IMG/VR virus record: IMGVR_UViG_3300028823_000325
Coordinates: 1 to 39,415 of that record
Source: a virus
DNA length: 39,415 bases
Reading direction: 5' to 3' (one strand)
Shown here: positions 1-9,228 of the stretch, piece by piece
How the letters are laid out: the number at the start of each line of letters is the position of its first letter
Numbering within the stretch: the first letter of the stretch is position 1
Notes under the pieces: generated by a model
The model's database searches: none
What the model saw: only the letters and a program-made list of their open reading frames with translations
What the model was told of the DNA's origin: nothing
Position numbers and translations under genes: made by a program

Positions 1-48
1 TGCAGTAAAAATGGATTTAATATAAATAGGAAAGGAGTTAGGATTTAT

Positions 49-327
49 ATGAAAACTAAATGTAATTGTTGTGATTCCTATTTTCATGAAAAATCTAAAT
101 TTCCTGGTTTGACTAACGGTGATATTTTTCTTTTAATAAAAATAAATGCAGGTGGATTTGATATGATTTATATAAAAGATATTGAAAATTTAAAAGAAAA
201 CAGTTGTTTAAAAAGAACAATAATAAAGTTATTAAATAAAAAATTAATAGAAAAAGATAACAAATATGGAACATATAGAGTTACAGAAAAAGGTTTTAAT
301 TTAATAGTAAAAAATAGGATTGGATAA
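49..327 (+). CDS. Small Cys-containing protein with winged-helix-like C-terminus, unknown
   Basis: A 92-residue product with CNCC near the N-terminus and a C-terminal stretch (about residues 55-90: helix, KLIEKD turn, YRVTEKG strand) that looks like the recognition helix and wing of a winged-helix fold. That fold is only a visual impression. ATG 49 has a good AAAGGAG ribosome site about 10 bases upstream. The reading frame is also open back to base 1, with another Cys there, so the true start could lie outside the window. The next gene begins 12 bases after the stop. No function assigned. Confidence 0.6.
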   Translation: MKTKCNCCDSYFHEKSKFPGLTNGDIFLLIKINAGGFDMIYIKDIENLKENSCLKRTIIKLLNKKLIEKDNKYGTYRVTEKGFNLIVKNRIG

Positions 328-339
328 AAAAAGAATTAA

Positions 340-1995
340 ATGAAAATAGTTGACTACGAAAATGGGCATTTCATTATCTCTTTCAATAATACGTCAAAGG
401 AAGCTTTCTATGAAACTTTGGCAAAAGTGAAAACCCTTACAGGCCGGAGCTATAAGGATAAATTGTGGAAAGCTCCTGCGATAGAAACTAATTTAGACAT
501 ACTTGTACAGGAAGGATTTATATTTTCAGTTAAGGCAAAGGAATATATAAGAAATCTATACAGATCTAAACCGGAAAGAATATTACCAGAAGTAGACAAA
601 AGTCAATTGAAAGGATTATTTCCTTTTCAGATTGAAGGTGTGCAATTTTTATCCAGTAGACAAGGACACGGAATCATATCAGATCAGATGGGTTTAGGAA
701 AAACAATACAGGCTTTAGGTTATTTAAAACTACACCCGGAATTAAGACCAGCATTAGTAATCTGCCCAGCATCATTAAAATTAAACTGGCAAAGAGAAAT
801 AAATAAATGGTTACCTGAGGAAAGCATACAAATATTAAGTGGAAGGAATCCAGATCATTTAATGTTTGGAATAAATATATATATAATTAATTATGATATT
901 CTCGGTATAGGAGAAGTAATTATAAAAAATGGGAAAAAGAAAACTATATTAAAAGGTGGCTGGTTTTCCAGGATATTAAATGAAGAAAATATAAAAATAA
1001 TAATAGCTGATGAAATCCAGTATATAAGTAATCATAAAGCAATAAGAACAATAGCTTTTATAGAAACAGCAAGAAAAATAAAAAAAGTAATAGGACTTTC
1101 AGGCACACCAATAAAAAATAGACCGTCTGAGTTTTTTACTATTCTTAATTTAATTGAACCTAAAGTATTTCCAAACAGATGGAATTATCTACAGACTTTT
1201 TGTAATCCTAAAAATAACGGTTTCGGCTGGACTTTTAAAGGGCTTACTAATGGGAAAGAATTATACAGACTTATTTATCCTTTGATGATACGGAGAGAAA
1301 AAAAGGATGTATTAAAGGATTTACCTGATAAAATAAAAACGGTAATTCCATTAGAAGTAAACCAAGCCGATTTTCGTAAATATGAAAAAATGTATGAGGA
1401 AGTTTTTAATAAAATTGAAAATATGAAAGTAATTGAAAAAAGAGGGAATTATGAGAAATTAAAACAAATGGCTTATGCCTGTAAACGGGAATCTGTTCTT
1501 AATTGGATTGATGATTTTATATCTACTGGAGAGAAATTAGTTTTATTTTCTTATCACCGGGCTGTTTTAGATGATATTGAAGAGAAATTCAAAAATATTT
1601 CAGTACGAATTGATGGAAGTGTAAATATTAAATTAAGACAGGAAAGGGTAGATCAATTTCAATTAAATGAAAATATAAAGATTTTTTCTGGGCAGATCCA
1701 GGCTGCCGGGATAGGAATTAATTTGACTGTTGCTTCATCTGTGGCCTTTGTTGAGTTTGGGTGGAACCCGGCAGATCATGAGCAGGCGGAGGACAGGTGT
1801 CACCGGATAGGGCAGTCTGAATGTGTCAATGCCTATTACCTGGTTGCAGTAGGAACTATTGAAAATAAAATAGTAGAATTATTGATAGAAAAAGGAAAAA
1901 TGTTAGGGCAAGTATTGGATGGAAAAGAAAAGGATTTCTTTTCTGAAGATATATTAGAAGTTTTAATGAAAGGAGAAAATAACTATGATAAGTGA
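340..1995 (+). CDS. SNF2-family DEAD-like helicase/ATPase
   Basis: A 551-residue superfamily 2 ATPase of the SNF2 type. Walker A DQMGLGKT is at about 115-122, motif II is DEIQ (about 224-227) rather than DEAH, motif III SGTPIKN is at about 254-260, and the C-terminal lobe carries GIGINLTVA and the SNF2 signature DRCHRIGQ at about 485-492. Residues 1-75 resemble the small HARP-like N-terminal region of phage and SMARCAL1-like proteins. Such proteins translocate on or remodel DNA, and in phages they sit among replication and recombination genes, as here. It overlaps the next gene by 11 bases. Probable role: DNA remodelling or annealing during replication. Direct partners are unknown. Confidence 0.9.
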   Translation: MKIVDYENGHFIISFNNTSKEAFYETLAKVKTLTGRSYKDKLWKAPAIETNLDILVQEGFIFSVKAKEYIRNLYRSKPERILPEVDKSQLKGLFPFQIEGVQFLSSRQGHGIISDQMGLGKTIQALGYLKLHPELRPALVICPASLKLNWQREINKWLPEESIQILSGRNPDHLMFGINIYIINYDILGIGEVIIKNGKKKTILKGGWFSRILNEENIKIIIADEIQYISNHKAIRTIAFIETARKIKKVIGLSGTPIKNRPSEFFTILNLIEPKVFPNRWNYLQTFCNPKNNGFGWTFKGLTNGKELYRLIYPLMIRREKKDVLKDLPDKIKTVIPLEVNQADFRKYEKMYEEVFNKIENMKVIEKRGNYEKLKQMAYACKRESVLNWIDDFISTGEKLVLFSYHRAVLDDIEEKFKNISVRIDGSVNIKLRQERVDQFQLNENIKIFSGQIQAAGIGINLTVASSVAFVEFGWNPADHEQAEDRCHRIGQSECVNAYYLVAVGTIENKIVELLIEKGKMLGQVLDGKEKDFFSEDILEVLMKGENNYDK

Positions 1996-2245
1996 TAGTA
2001 TTATTGAAATGTATAAAAAATGTGATTATAAAATAAAGGTTAATTTAATTTATTTTAATATAAATGGTAAATATAAATATGAAGGTGAGTATATGGAAGA
2101 TTATATACCATTATTTGAAATATGGGAAAAAATAGAAAAAATGGAAATTCATCCAGGTTTATCTTGTAGATGGAATGGTTTAATTTATATTGAAGTACCT
2201 GATCATATGCATAATCATCCACATATCCTAAATATGAGTATATAG
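1985..2245 (+). CDS. Hypothetical protein, 86 aa
   Basis: Not recognised. It is a small acidic product rich in Tyr and Ile with a His-rich tail (HMHNHPH near residues 74-80) that could bind metal. The start overlaps the end of the SNF2 gene and has an AAAGGAG site 10 bases upstream, so translational coupling is likely. thyX follows 24 bases later in the same operon. Confidence 0.6.
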   Translation: MISDSIIEMYKKCDYKIKVNLIYFNINGKYKYEGEYMEDYIPLFEIWEKIEKMEIHPGLSCRWNGLIYIEVPDHMHNHPHILNMSI

Positions 2246-2269
2246 TAAATTTTAATGAAAGGAGAATGA

Positions 2270-2914
2270 ATGAAACTAATTAAACCTGGATATGAAATAT
2301 TATCCGAAATAGACAGAGAGACTATTCTTAAGAGAATAGAAATTGCTGGAAGAACTTGTTATAAATCAGAGAAAAAAATAACAGAAGAATCAGCCAGTAA
2401 ATTTGTAAAAGGAATAGTAAAAGCAGGCCATTTATCAGTAATTGAACATGTAAATATTATTGTAAAATTTATTTGTGACCGTGGAGTTACTCATGAATTG
2501 GTAAGACATAGACTTGCTTCTTATTCACAAGAAAGTACAAGATATTGTAATTATAGTGGAGGAGTTACTTTTATAATACCTTTATGGTTATATGATGATA
2601 TTCCAGAGGGTGAATATAAAAAATGTCCAGATAATTGGGGAACACCTTTTACAGCTTCTATGCTTTGGTTTTCAAGTATGCTTGAATTAGAAGGATTATA
2701 TATTCGTTTATTAAAAGAAGGATGGAAACCACAACAAGCAAGAAGTGTTCTCCCAAATTCTTTAAAAACTGAAATAGTAACTACTTGTAATTTAAGGGAA
2801 TGGAAACATATTTTTAATTTACGTTGTTCTGAAAAGGCACACTCACAAATAAGAGAAATAATGATTCCTTTAAGAGAAGAATTAAAAAGTATTCTGCCGG
2901 AAATATATGGATAG
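2270..2914 (+). CDS. thyX: Flavin-dependent thymidylate synthase ThyX
   Basis: A 214-residue enzyme that makes dTMP from dUMP using methylene-tetrahydrofolate and FAD/NADPH. The ThyX signature RHRLASYSQESTRY is at about 79-92 and fits RHRxxSxxxxSxR, including the nucleophile-activating serine region. The C-terminal LREW...FNLRCSEKAHSQIR (about 175-195) is the second conserved block. Length is normal for the family (about 210-250). The ribosome site is AAAGGAGAATGA before ATG. Its presence indicates that the phage boosts thymidine supply for its own replication, which fits the neighbouring polymerase, clamp and helicase genes. Confidence 0.96.
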   Translation: MKLIKPGYEILSEIDRETILKRIEIAGRTCYKSEKKITEESASKFVKGIVKAGHLSVIEHVNIIVKFICDRGVTHELVRHRLASYSQESTRYCNYSGGVTFIIPLWLYDDIPEGEYKKCPDNWGTPFTASMLWFSSMLELEGLYIRLLKEGWKPQQARSVLPNSLKTEIVTTCNLREWKHIFNLRCSEKAHSQIREIMIPLREELKSILPEIYG

Positions 2915-2917
2915 GCA

Positions 2918-3271
2918 ATGAATAGACAATTTTTTTTAAATAATCTATGGAAATGGAAATGCCATTTACCGGAAATAAATTTTGAAAAAGAGGACATACA
3001 GAAATTGAAAAAAACAGAATGGTCTGAATTATTTGAAAAATTAATGAGGAATAGATTGATAATGGGTTCTTTTCGATATGGAAAACTTAATATTATAAAT
3101 AAAAAAGATTATAATAGAATTGGATTCATTATAAAACTATCTAAGAAATATCAGGAAGATAAAAATAAAGAACATCTTATTGATATTGCTAATTTATGTT
3201 TGTTGGAATTTGAAGAAGGTAATGGTTATTTTAAAAGTATTGATGATAAAGATCATGTGAATACTAAATAG
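2918..3271 (+). CDS. Hypothetical protein with RLIMGSFRYG motif
   Basis: A 117-residue unknown protein that starts 3 bases after thyX. The central RNRLIMGSFRYG motif and the following helical region (IGFIIKLSKKYQEDKNKEHLIDIANLCLLEF) recall small phage proteins near nucleotide-metabolism genes, where an RM.GAFRYG-like motif precedes a helix with an acidic patch. I cannot name a family. Context suggests nucleotide metabolism. It is probably translated by coupling, since no strong ribosome site is present. Confidence 0.6.
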   Translation: MNRQFFLNNLWKWKCHLPEINFEKEDIQKLKKTEWSELFEKLMRNRLIMGSFRYGKLNIINKKDYNRIGFIIKLSKKYQEDKNKEHLIDIANLCLLEFEEGNGYFKSIDDKDHVNTK

Positions 3272-3283
3272 AAAGGGTCATTA

Positions 3284-4693
3284 TTGGAAAGAGAAAAAAT
3301 TGATTTATCTCAGGAACGTACTATTATTATTATGATGATAGTATCTACTGATTTCCTTAATCGTATTGCACCAGTAACTAAACCAAAATATTTTAAGTCT
3401 AAATATTCAAGAATAATCAGTGAATGGATTTTGGAATATTGGCAGGAATATAGACAAGCACCAGATAAAAATATTCAAGAAATTTATAGATTGAAATCAA
3501 AATATTTACAAGAAGAAGAAGATACTGAAACAATAATGGAATTTTTAAGAAAATTATCTAAAGAATGGTTAAAATGGGAATATATTCATAATATAGATTT
3601 TTCTATAAAACAGACTATTCATTATTTAAAAATTAGATCGCTTGAAATATTATCTGAAGAAATAATAGGTGCTGTACAGATCGATGATTATAGTCAAGGA
3701 GAACAACTTGTTGCCAATTATAATAGAATCGAAAAGTATGGAATGAAAGGAGTAAGATTATTAAGAGATGCTTTGCCTATTGCTGATGCTTTTCTTAATG
3801 AAGCAGAAATTGTTTTTAAATTCCCTGGGGCGATTGGAGAATTATGTGGAGATTTTCAGCGCGGAGACTTAGTAGCTTTTCTTGCTTCTCAAAAAAAAGG
3901 GAAGTCATGGTGGCAATGGGCTTTATCATATATGGCAATGCATACACAAATGAAAGTAATATTTTTTTCTTTAGAAATGACAGAAAGACAAGTATTAAGA
4001 AGAGCGTGGCAATCTTTAGTAGGATTGCCAAGAAAAGATATGGAAGTTACTATCCCCTATTTTATTGATTTAGAAAATGAAAAATATAAAGTAAAAACAA
4101 GGATTGAAAATATGAAAGGTGTGGATATTTCTATAATAGAAAAAGAGCAAAAAAAGTTCCGGTTTTACTGCCGGGGTGGTGATGTTTTAATAAAAGTAAT
4201 GCCGTCAAACTCTATGACAGTGGAAATGATTGAAATAGAATTAGATAATATAATGTATTATGATGATTTTATTCCTGATATTGTTGTTATTGATTATGCC
4301 GATATATTGCTGCCTTCAATAAAGGGAGAACATAGACATCAGCTTGATCATATATGGAAAAAATTAAGAGGATTGGCCCAGGATAGAGATATTCTAGTAG
4401 TTACTGCATCACAGGCCAATCGAAAAGCATTAAAGGAAGATGCTGGAAAAGAACATATTGTTGAAGATATAAGGAGATTAGGACATGTTTCTAAACTAAT
4501 TGCTTTGAATCAATCGGAAATAGATAAACAAAATCACGGAATACGAGTGAAATTGCTTGTAGAAAGAGATGGAATATGTAGTGATAAGCAGGTATTTGTT
4601 TTGTATTGTTATGAAATAGGTCGTCCCTGTATTGATAGTAGATTTCTAAATAAAGTAATAAGAGAAAATATTAAGGACGAAAATATGACTTGA
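3284..4693 (+). CDS. DnaB-like replicative helicase
   Basis: A 469-residue RecA-fold ATPase. The N-terminal part (about 8-100) is helical like the DnaB primase-interacting domain. Walker A is ASQKKGKS at about 201-208, with Ala in place of the first Gly, followed by WWQWALSYMA. FFSLEMTERQ (about 227-236) is the typical DnaB H1a segment. Walker B VVIDYAD (about 334-340) and VVTASQANRKA (about 372-383, the DnaB H3 motif) follow. The start is TTG 3284 behind AAAGGGTCATTA; the next Met is at codon 17. It likely unwinds the fork ahead of the polymerase at 6151. No separate primase gene is evident in the window. Confidence 0.82.
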   Translation: MEREKIDLSQERTIIIMMIVSTDFLNRIAPVTKPKYFKSKYSRIISEWILEYWQEYRQAPDKNIQEIYRLKSKYLQEEEDTETIMEFLRKLSKEWLKWEYIHNIDFSIKQTIHYLKIRSLEILSEEIIGAVQIDDYSQGEQLVANYNRIEKYGMKGVRLLRDALPIADAFLNEAEIVFKFPGAIGELCGDFQRGDLVAFLASQKKGKSWWQWALSYMAMHTQMKVIFFSLEMTERQVLRRAWQSLVGLPRKDMEVTIPYFIDLENEKYKVKTRIENMKGVDISIIEKEQKKFRFYCRGGDVLIKVMPSNSMTVEMIEIELDNIMYYDDFIPDIVVIDYADILLPSIKGEHRHQLDHIWKKLRGLAQDRDILVVTASQANRKALKEDAGKEHIVEDIRRLGHVSKLIALNQSEIDKQNHGIRVKLLVERDGICSDKQVFVLYCYEIGRPCIDSRFLNKVIRENIKDENMT

Positions 4694-4694
4694 T

Positions 4695-4716
4695 TGCTAT
4701 ATTATATATGAAAGGA
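4695..4716 (+). promoter_or_regulatory. Extended -10-like motif, identical to a second copy at 11839
   Basis: A 22-base stretch beginning TGCTATATTATATATG and ending AAAGGA recurs exactly at 11839-11860. It contains TGnTATA, an extended -10 form, directly before the ribosome site of a small gene. There is no clear -35, so it may be a phage-specific (middle) promoter or a conserved leader. Confidence 0.4.
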
Positions 4717-4726
4717 AGGTTATATT

Positions 4727-4894
4727 ATGCCACAAAAAATGAGATTATCAAAATCCTACTGCCTGGATTGCGGAAAAACTATTTCTCCGAGTAATAATTT
4801 ATGTGATAAATGTAAAAGAAAACGGATGAAAAATTGTTATTCTTTTTCAAATTGTTTTGAAAAAGATTGTAAAGATTGTTTGAAAAAGGAATAA
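4727..4894 (+). CDS. Small zinc-ribbon protein, 55 aa
   Basis: A 55-residue peptide. YCLDCGK (C12, C15) and LCDKCKR (C26, C29) form two CxxC knuckles, followed by a second Cys cluster (NC, NCF, DCKDC) near the end. This pattern fits a structural zinc site. The ribosome site AAGGAAGG lies about 8 bases upstream. It sits between the helicase and clamp genes. Nucleic-acid or protein binding is the usual role of such phage zinc ribbons, but no specific function can be given. Confidence 0.65.
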   Translation: MPQKMRLSKSYCLDCGKTISPSNNLCDKCKRKRMKNCYSFSNCFEKDCKDCLKKE

Positions 4895-4898
4895 ATAG

Positions 4899-5069
4899 AT
4901 GAAAAGAAAGAAAATAATTAAGAAGCTTAAAAAAGAAAAAAAGTCTGCTAAAGAAATAGGAAGAGAATTTGAAGAAAAAGATCAAGAAATGTTTTCCTAT
5001 TGTTCTGGTATGATAAAAGGAATAAAATTTGCTCTGGAATTATTAGAAAAGAAAGGAAAACACAAATGA
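4899..5069 (+). CDS. Small basic helical protein, 56 aa
   Basis: A 56-residue unknown. The first 15 residues are almost all Lys, Arg and Ile, followed by a predicted amphipathic helix ending in FALELLEKK. Its stop overlaps the start of the clamp gene (ATGA), suggesting coupling. The reading frame is supported by tight packing between two genes rather than by homology. Confidence 0.5.
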   Translation: MKRKKIIKKLKKEKKSAKEIGREFEEKDQEMFSYCSGMIKGIKFALELLEKKGKHK

Positions 5070-6151
5070 AAATAAATAGACAAGTTTTTCAAGACATACT
5101 TGAAAAAGCCATTTTATGTACTGCCAAAGAAGGACTTTTTTCTGATGCTTTTTTATTTGAAAATGAAACTATCAATGCATATAATTTTGAAGTAGCTATA
5201 ATGATTTCTTTACCATTTTCTTTTTATAAGGAAAAATTTGCTGTAAAAGCTATTAATTTATACAAATTAGTAAAAAAAATACCAGATGAGAATATTGAAA
5301 TTATTCTTGAAAAAGATAGTAAATTGATTATTAAAACAAATCATATTGAAGCCTCATTACAATTATTAAAAGATGATTTTTTTCATGAATTAAAAGAATT
5401 GTCTGTTAATGAATGGATTGATTTATCAGAAGACTTTTATATAGGATTAAAAATGAGTTTAATGGATAATAATAATTTTCTTTATCCTGGAGTATGTGGA
5501 AAAGATGGGAAATTATATTCTTTAGATGGTAAAAAATGTAGTATTTATGACACTAAAAAAGATATAGATTATTTTTTAATTTCAAATGAAAATATAAAAA
5601 AAATTCTCCGTATTTTTCCTGGTAAAATAATTAATTGTTACAATGGAAAATCATGGTTAATATTTAAAAACTATCATATTACTTTTGCATGTAAAAAGAT
5701 TATTGATGATATTTTTAAAACAGATGCTTGTGAAAATTTATTTAAACGATATGCTTTATGGGATTCCGATATACAAGGTGATTTTCCAGAAAATTACAAA
5801 GATACAATTGATCGATCTTCTTTACTAACGGATGAAGAATATATTTCATTACGATTTAGCAATGACTTTATTGAATGTATTACTAAAAAAGCAAAAAATG
5901 AATATTATGAAAAAGTAAAATGGAAACATAAGATGAATAAAACATTTGAACAATTTCAAATTTCTACTAATTATAAAAATATTTTATACGGATTAAAAAG
6001 AGCATCTTCTTTTTATTTAAAAGATTCTGAAAGTATAAATAAGATAGAAGAAGAAAGAGAAATGAATCCTAAAGTAAAAAAAATAGGAAAAAGAATCATT
6101 TTTTTTGCAGATAATTATAAACTTATTATAGTTTGTTATGAGAAAGAATAA
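5066..6151 (+). CDS. DNA polymerase beta-type sliding clamp (probable)
   Basis: A 361-residue product, almost the length of bacterial DnaN (about 366). Visible clamp-like features are an N-terminal MKINRQVFQDILEKA helix, the segment INLYKLVKKIPDENIEI (about 78-95) that matches the 'hKLlKklPd..v.i' strand-helix pattern of domain I, and a C-terminal RIIFFADNYKLIIV strand pair in place of the canonical C-terminal strands. Divergence is high, so the call also rests on context: it directly precedes the polymerase (TAATG overlap) and the phage has its own clamp loader. ATG 5066 with GAAAGGAAAA upstream is preferred over an in-frame ATG at 5000. Confidence 0.6.
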   Translation: MKINRQVFQDILEKAILCTAKEGLFSDAFLFENETINAYNFEVAIMISLPFSFYKEKFAVKAINLYKLVKKIPDENIEIILEKDSKLIIKTNHIEASLQLLKDDFFHELKELSVNEWIDLSEDFYIGLKMSLMDNNNFLYPGVCGKDGKLYSLDGKKCSIYDTKKDIDYFLISNENIKKILRIFPGKIINCYNGKSWLIFKNYHITFACKKIIDDIFKTDACENLFKRYALWDSDIQGDFPENYKDTIDRSSLLTDEEYISLRFSNDFIECITKKAKNEYYEKVKWKHKMNKTFEQFQISTNYKNILYGLKRASSFYLKDSESINKIEEEREMNPKVKKIGKRIIFFADNYKLIIVCYEKE

Positions 6152-8706
6152 TGAAAGAATCTTTTTTTGAAGAAATGGGAATAGATTTTCTTGAAATAAA
6201 AAAAAAGGAAACCTGCGAAAAATGTGGTTTATATAAAAATTGTATAAGTCCGAAAATGGAACCATCGGGAAGAGGAAGAAAAAAAATATTATTAATAGGA
6301 GAAGCTCCCGAAAAAGTGGAAGATGAAGAGAATACACAATTTATAAGTCGTTCTGGACAATTATTAAGAAGAACAATAGAAGAAGCAGGATTATTTCTTG
6401 ATCGAGATTTTAGAAAAACTAATGCAGTCAGATGTAGACCACCAAATAATAGAACACCTTATACAAAAGAGATAAATATTTGTAGAAAATATATTTATAA
6501 GGAAATAAAAGAATATAAACCCAAAGTAATTATATTGACTGGAGCTATTGCATTACAAAGTTTGTTAGGGCAGAGAATAACAGGAAGAATTGAGAAAGTA
6601 CCTTTTTCAGATTGGGCAGGAGAATGTATTCCTGACCAGGAATTAAAATTATGGATTTGTCCTGTTTTTCATCCTGCTTATATTATGAGAAATGATGCTG
6701 ATCCAGTTTTATTAAAAATATGGAAAAAGCAGATTGAAAAAGCTATCTCTATGATTAACATTCCTATCTATATACATAATTATGAATCTGATGTGATTAT
6801 TATGACAGAAGAAAATGAAGTATGTACTTTTATAGAAAATATGATGATTACTACAAATTCTCTTCTTTCTTTTGACTACGAAACTACAGGAAAAAAACCA
6901 CATAGAGAAGGACAGAGAATAATTTCAGTTTCTATTTCAGACGGGATATATGCCTGGTCTTTTCCATTTTTCTCTGAAAGTGAAAGATTTATTCAACTAT
7001 GGAAAAAGTTTTTATCTTCCAACACAAAAAAGATCGCTCATTATGCCAGTTTTGAAAGATTGTGGTCGATAGAAAAAATAAATACGGATATTGAAGGACA
7101 ATTATGGGATACTGCTTTAATACAACATATTTTAAGAAATGATAAAAATAAACAGTTAAAATTCTGGTCTTATGTAAAATTTGGTATTTTAGGCTATGAT
7201 GATAATTTGCATTCGTTTATATCTAAAGCAAAAGAAAATGAAGATGAGAAATCGGCAAATGCTTTTAATAGATTAGATGAAGCATCAAAAAAAGAAGTAT
7301 TACATTATGGTGGATTAGACTCTTTATTAACACATAAATTACAACAGGAGCAATCATCTGAATTAATTAATAATAAAAATTATATAAAAGCGTATGAACT
7401 TTTTATTGAAGGAGATGAATATCTTGTAAAATGTTCGCAAAATGGAATTAGATTAAATTTAGAGGAAATGGAAAAACAGAAAATAAGAATAAAAAGAAAA
7501 TTAGAAAAATTACATTTAGATATAATGGAAAGTAAAGAAATACAAGAATGGGACAGAATAAAACCTTTTAATTATAATAGTATAAAAGATATAAAACACT
7601 TACTTTTTGATTTAATGAATATTCATCATTTTATATTAACTAAAACAGGAAATCCAGCAGTAAATAAAGAAGCTTTAGAAAAAATGAATCTTCGAATAAC
7701 AAATAGAATACTTGAATACAGAAGATGGAATAAGGCTTTAAATACTTATATAGCTCAATATTCCCGTGAACAGATTAATGGTATTCTTCATCCTTTTTTC
7801 CATTTATCTACTGTAACAACTTATCGATCATCAAGTAGTAGACCGAATTTTCAGAATATTCCCAAACAGGATAAAGAAATAAAACAAATACTCCGGTCTT
7901 TTATTATTCCCAGGAAAGGAAATAGATTGACTTCTTATGACTTTAAACAAATGGAAGTATGTGTTGCTGCCTGTTATAATCAAGATCCTAATCTTATTGC
8001 ATATATTAAAGATACAACAAAAGATATGCATAGAGATATGGCAGCATTACTTTTTATGAAAAATAAAGAAGAGATAACAAAAGAGGAAAGACAAGAAGTA
8101 AAGAATAAATTTGTATTCCCCGCTTTTTATGGCAGTTATTATGAACAAATGGCACCAGATTTGTGGGAAAATATACCAAAATATACAAAAGTACATTTAA
8201 AAGAAAAAGGAATAAAAAATTTATTTGCTTTTATTGAACACGTTCATTATATAGAAAATTATTTATGGGAAAGTCTCTTTCCTGTTTATGCTGATTGGAA
8301 AGTAAAAACATATAAAGAATATCAAAAGAAAGGTTATATTGATTTTTATACTGGTTTTCGCTGTTGGGGGCCAATGAAGAAAAATGAAGCTATTAATTAT
8401 AGAATACAAGGAACGGCTTTTCACATTCTTCTTTGGACTTTAATCCAAGTAATGAAAAGAACAGAAAGTAATAAAAGAAGTTATATTATAGGACAAATTC
8501 ATGATGATATTGAAGGAGATATCCACCCGGATGATGAAGAAGAATTTGATTATCTTGTCTGGCTTTATGCTACACAAAAAGTTCGGGAGCATTGGGATTG
8601 GATTAATGTACCTCTCCGGGTTGAAAAAGAACGATCAGAAATAGATGGTAATTGGGCTGAAATGAAGGATTGCGGATTTCTGGATTTTAGTAAGAAAGGA
8701 AATTAA
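6151..8706 (+). CDS. Family 4 uracil-DNA glycosylase fused to family A DNA polymerase
   Basis: An 851-residue replicative polymerase with the domain order known from SPO1. Residues 20-200 are UDG family 4-like, with GEAPEKVED (50-58), QFISRSGQLL (63-72) and HPAYIMR (174-180). The four likely 4Fe-4S cysteines are C22, C25, C95 and C111. Residues 238-400 are the 3'-5' exonuclease: FDYETT (D242, E244), HYASFE, D320 and YGGLD (386-390). The polymerase follows: motif A YDFKQMEVCV (596-605), motif B RQEVK...FYG (647-661) and motif C IHDDIEGD (near 783). The ATG overlaps the clamp stop. It should copy the phage genome. Whether the glycosylase domain still excises uracil is open, since the Gly after GEAP is replaced by Glu. 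Confidence 0.92.
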   Translation: MKESFFEEMGIDFLEIKKKETCEKCGLYKNCISPKMEPSGRGRKKILLIGEAPEKVEDEENTQFISRSGQLLRRTIEEAGLFLDRDFRKTNAVRCRPPNNRTPYTKEINICRKYIYKEIKEYKPKVIILTGAIALQSLLGQRITGRIEKVPFSDWAGECIPDQELKLWICPVFHPAYIMRNDADPVLLKIWKKQIEKAISMINIPIYIHNYESDVIIMTEENEVCTFIENMMITTNSLLSFDYETTGKKPHREGQRIISVSISDGIYAWSFPFFSESERFIQLWKKFLSSNTKKIAHYASFERLWSIEKINTDIEGQLWDTALIQHILRNDKNKQLKFWSYVKFGILGYDDNLHSFISKAKENEDEKSANAFNRLDEASKKEVLHYGGLDSLLTHKLQQEQSSELINNKNYIKAYELFIEGDEYLVKCSQNGIRLNLEEMEKQKIRIKRKLEKLHLDIMESKEIQEWDRIKPFNYNSIKDIKHLLFDLMNIHHFILTKTGNPAVNKEALEKMNLRITNRILEYRRWNKALNTYIAQYSREQINGILHPFFHLSTVTTYRSSSSRPNFQNIPKQDKEIKQILRSFIIPRKGNRLTSYDFKQMEVCVAACYNQDPNLIAYIKDTTKDMHRDMAALLFMKNKEEITKEERQEVKNKFVFPAFYGSYYEQMAPDLWENIPKYTKVHLKEKGIKNLFAFIEHVHYIENYLWESLFPVYADWKVKTYKEYQKKGYIDFYTGFRCWGPMKKNEAINYRIQGTAFHILLWTLIQVMKRTESNKRSYIIGQIHDDIEGDIHPDDEEEFDYLVWLYATQKVREHWDWINVPLRVEKERSEIDGNWAEMKDCGFLDFSKKGN

Positions 8707-8709
8707 AGA

Positions 8710-9090
8710 ATGAAACATAAATATTTAACAGATTCAATAGAACTGATAAAAAATATTAGTTCAGAATCGAAAAATAATAAAATAAGATTAAGGAATATAA
8801 TTTTATCTTATGCAGATGAATTTGCTTTTATTACTGAAGCAATAAAACAAATAGATCAATATAAAACAATAATTGAACCAGCCGGAGAAGTAGCCTGGAA
8901 TGAAGTTAAACCAAATCTTAAAGCTTGTGTAAGAGGAGAAATAACTATTTTTGAATTCTTTTTTCTTGATCTATTACAAATAATTAAAAAATGTTATAAT
9001 CAGTTTCAAATTGCAATGGCAATTTGTCGGAATATTCCTCTAATTAACCGGGGAATAAAAGAATTTAAAGGGGAAAAAAATGGGAAATAA
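8710..9090 (+). CDS. Hypothetical helical protein, 126 aa
   Basis: Not recognised. Mostly alpha-helical by composition, with a hydrophobic FEFFFLDLLQIIKKCY segment around residues 78-93 that is too charged at its edges to be a clear membrane helix. It starts 3 bases after the polymerase stop and ends in a region with a tiny overlapping ORF (9080). Probably co-translated with the polymerase. Confidence 0.6.
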   Translation: MKHKYLTDSIELIKNISSESKNNKIRLRNIILSYADEFAFITEAIKQIDQYKTIIEPAGEVAWNEVKPNLKACVRGEITIFEFFFLDLLQIIKKCYNQFQIAMAICRNIPLINRGIKEFKGEKNGK

Positions 9091-9148
9091 AGCATGTCAT
9101 TTTTGTGATGTTTTATCTGTAACTGTTGAAGATATAATTGCAATATAA
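9080..9148 (+). pseudogene. Possible remnant of a small Cys-rich gene
   Basis: A 22-codon ORF with CHFC near its start overlaps the preceding gene. In the +2 frame from about 9118 the DNA reads CNC, stop, RYNCNIKKVKYLGKNIECTYY to about 9194. It looks like the second half of a CxxC protein shifted out of frame and carrying an in-frame TGA. The segment 9091-9228 otherwise holds only the ribosome site of the next gene. Likely a decayed gene; a real 22-residue peptide is less likely. Confidence 0.3.
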
Positions 9149-9228
9149 AAAAAGTTAAATATTTAGGGAAGAATATTGAATGTACTTATTATTAATAAAA
9201 GGAAGTATTGGGATAAAGGAGGTATATA

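Noticed and set aside
2551-2997. Long - strand ORF opposite thyX
   Set aside because: Shadow of thyX and the next gene; no ribosome site and no family features.
9127-9129. TGA read as a sense codon (recoding)
   Set aside because: TGA ends several solid genes here (for example csf2, csf3 and the SNF2 gene), so it is a normal stop.
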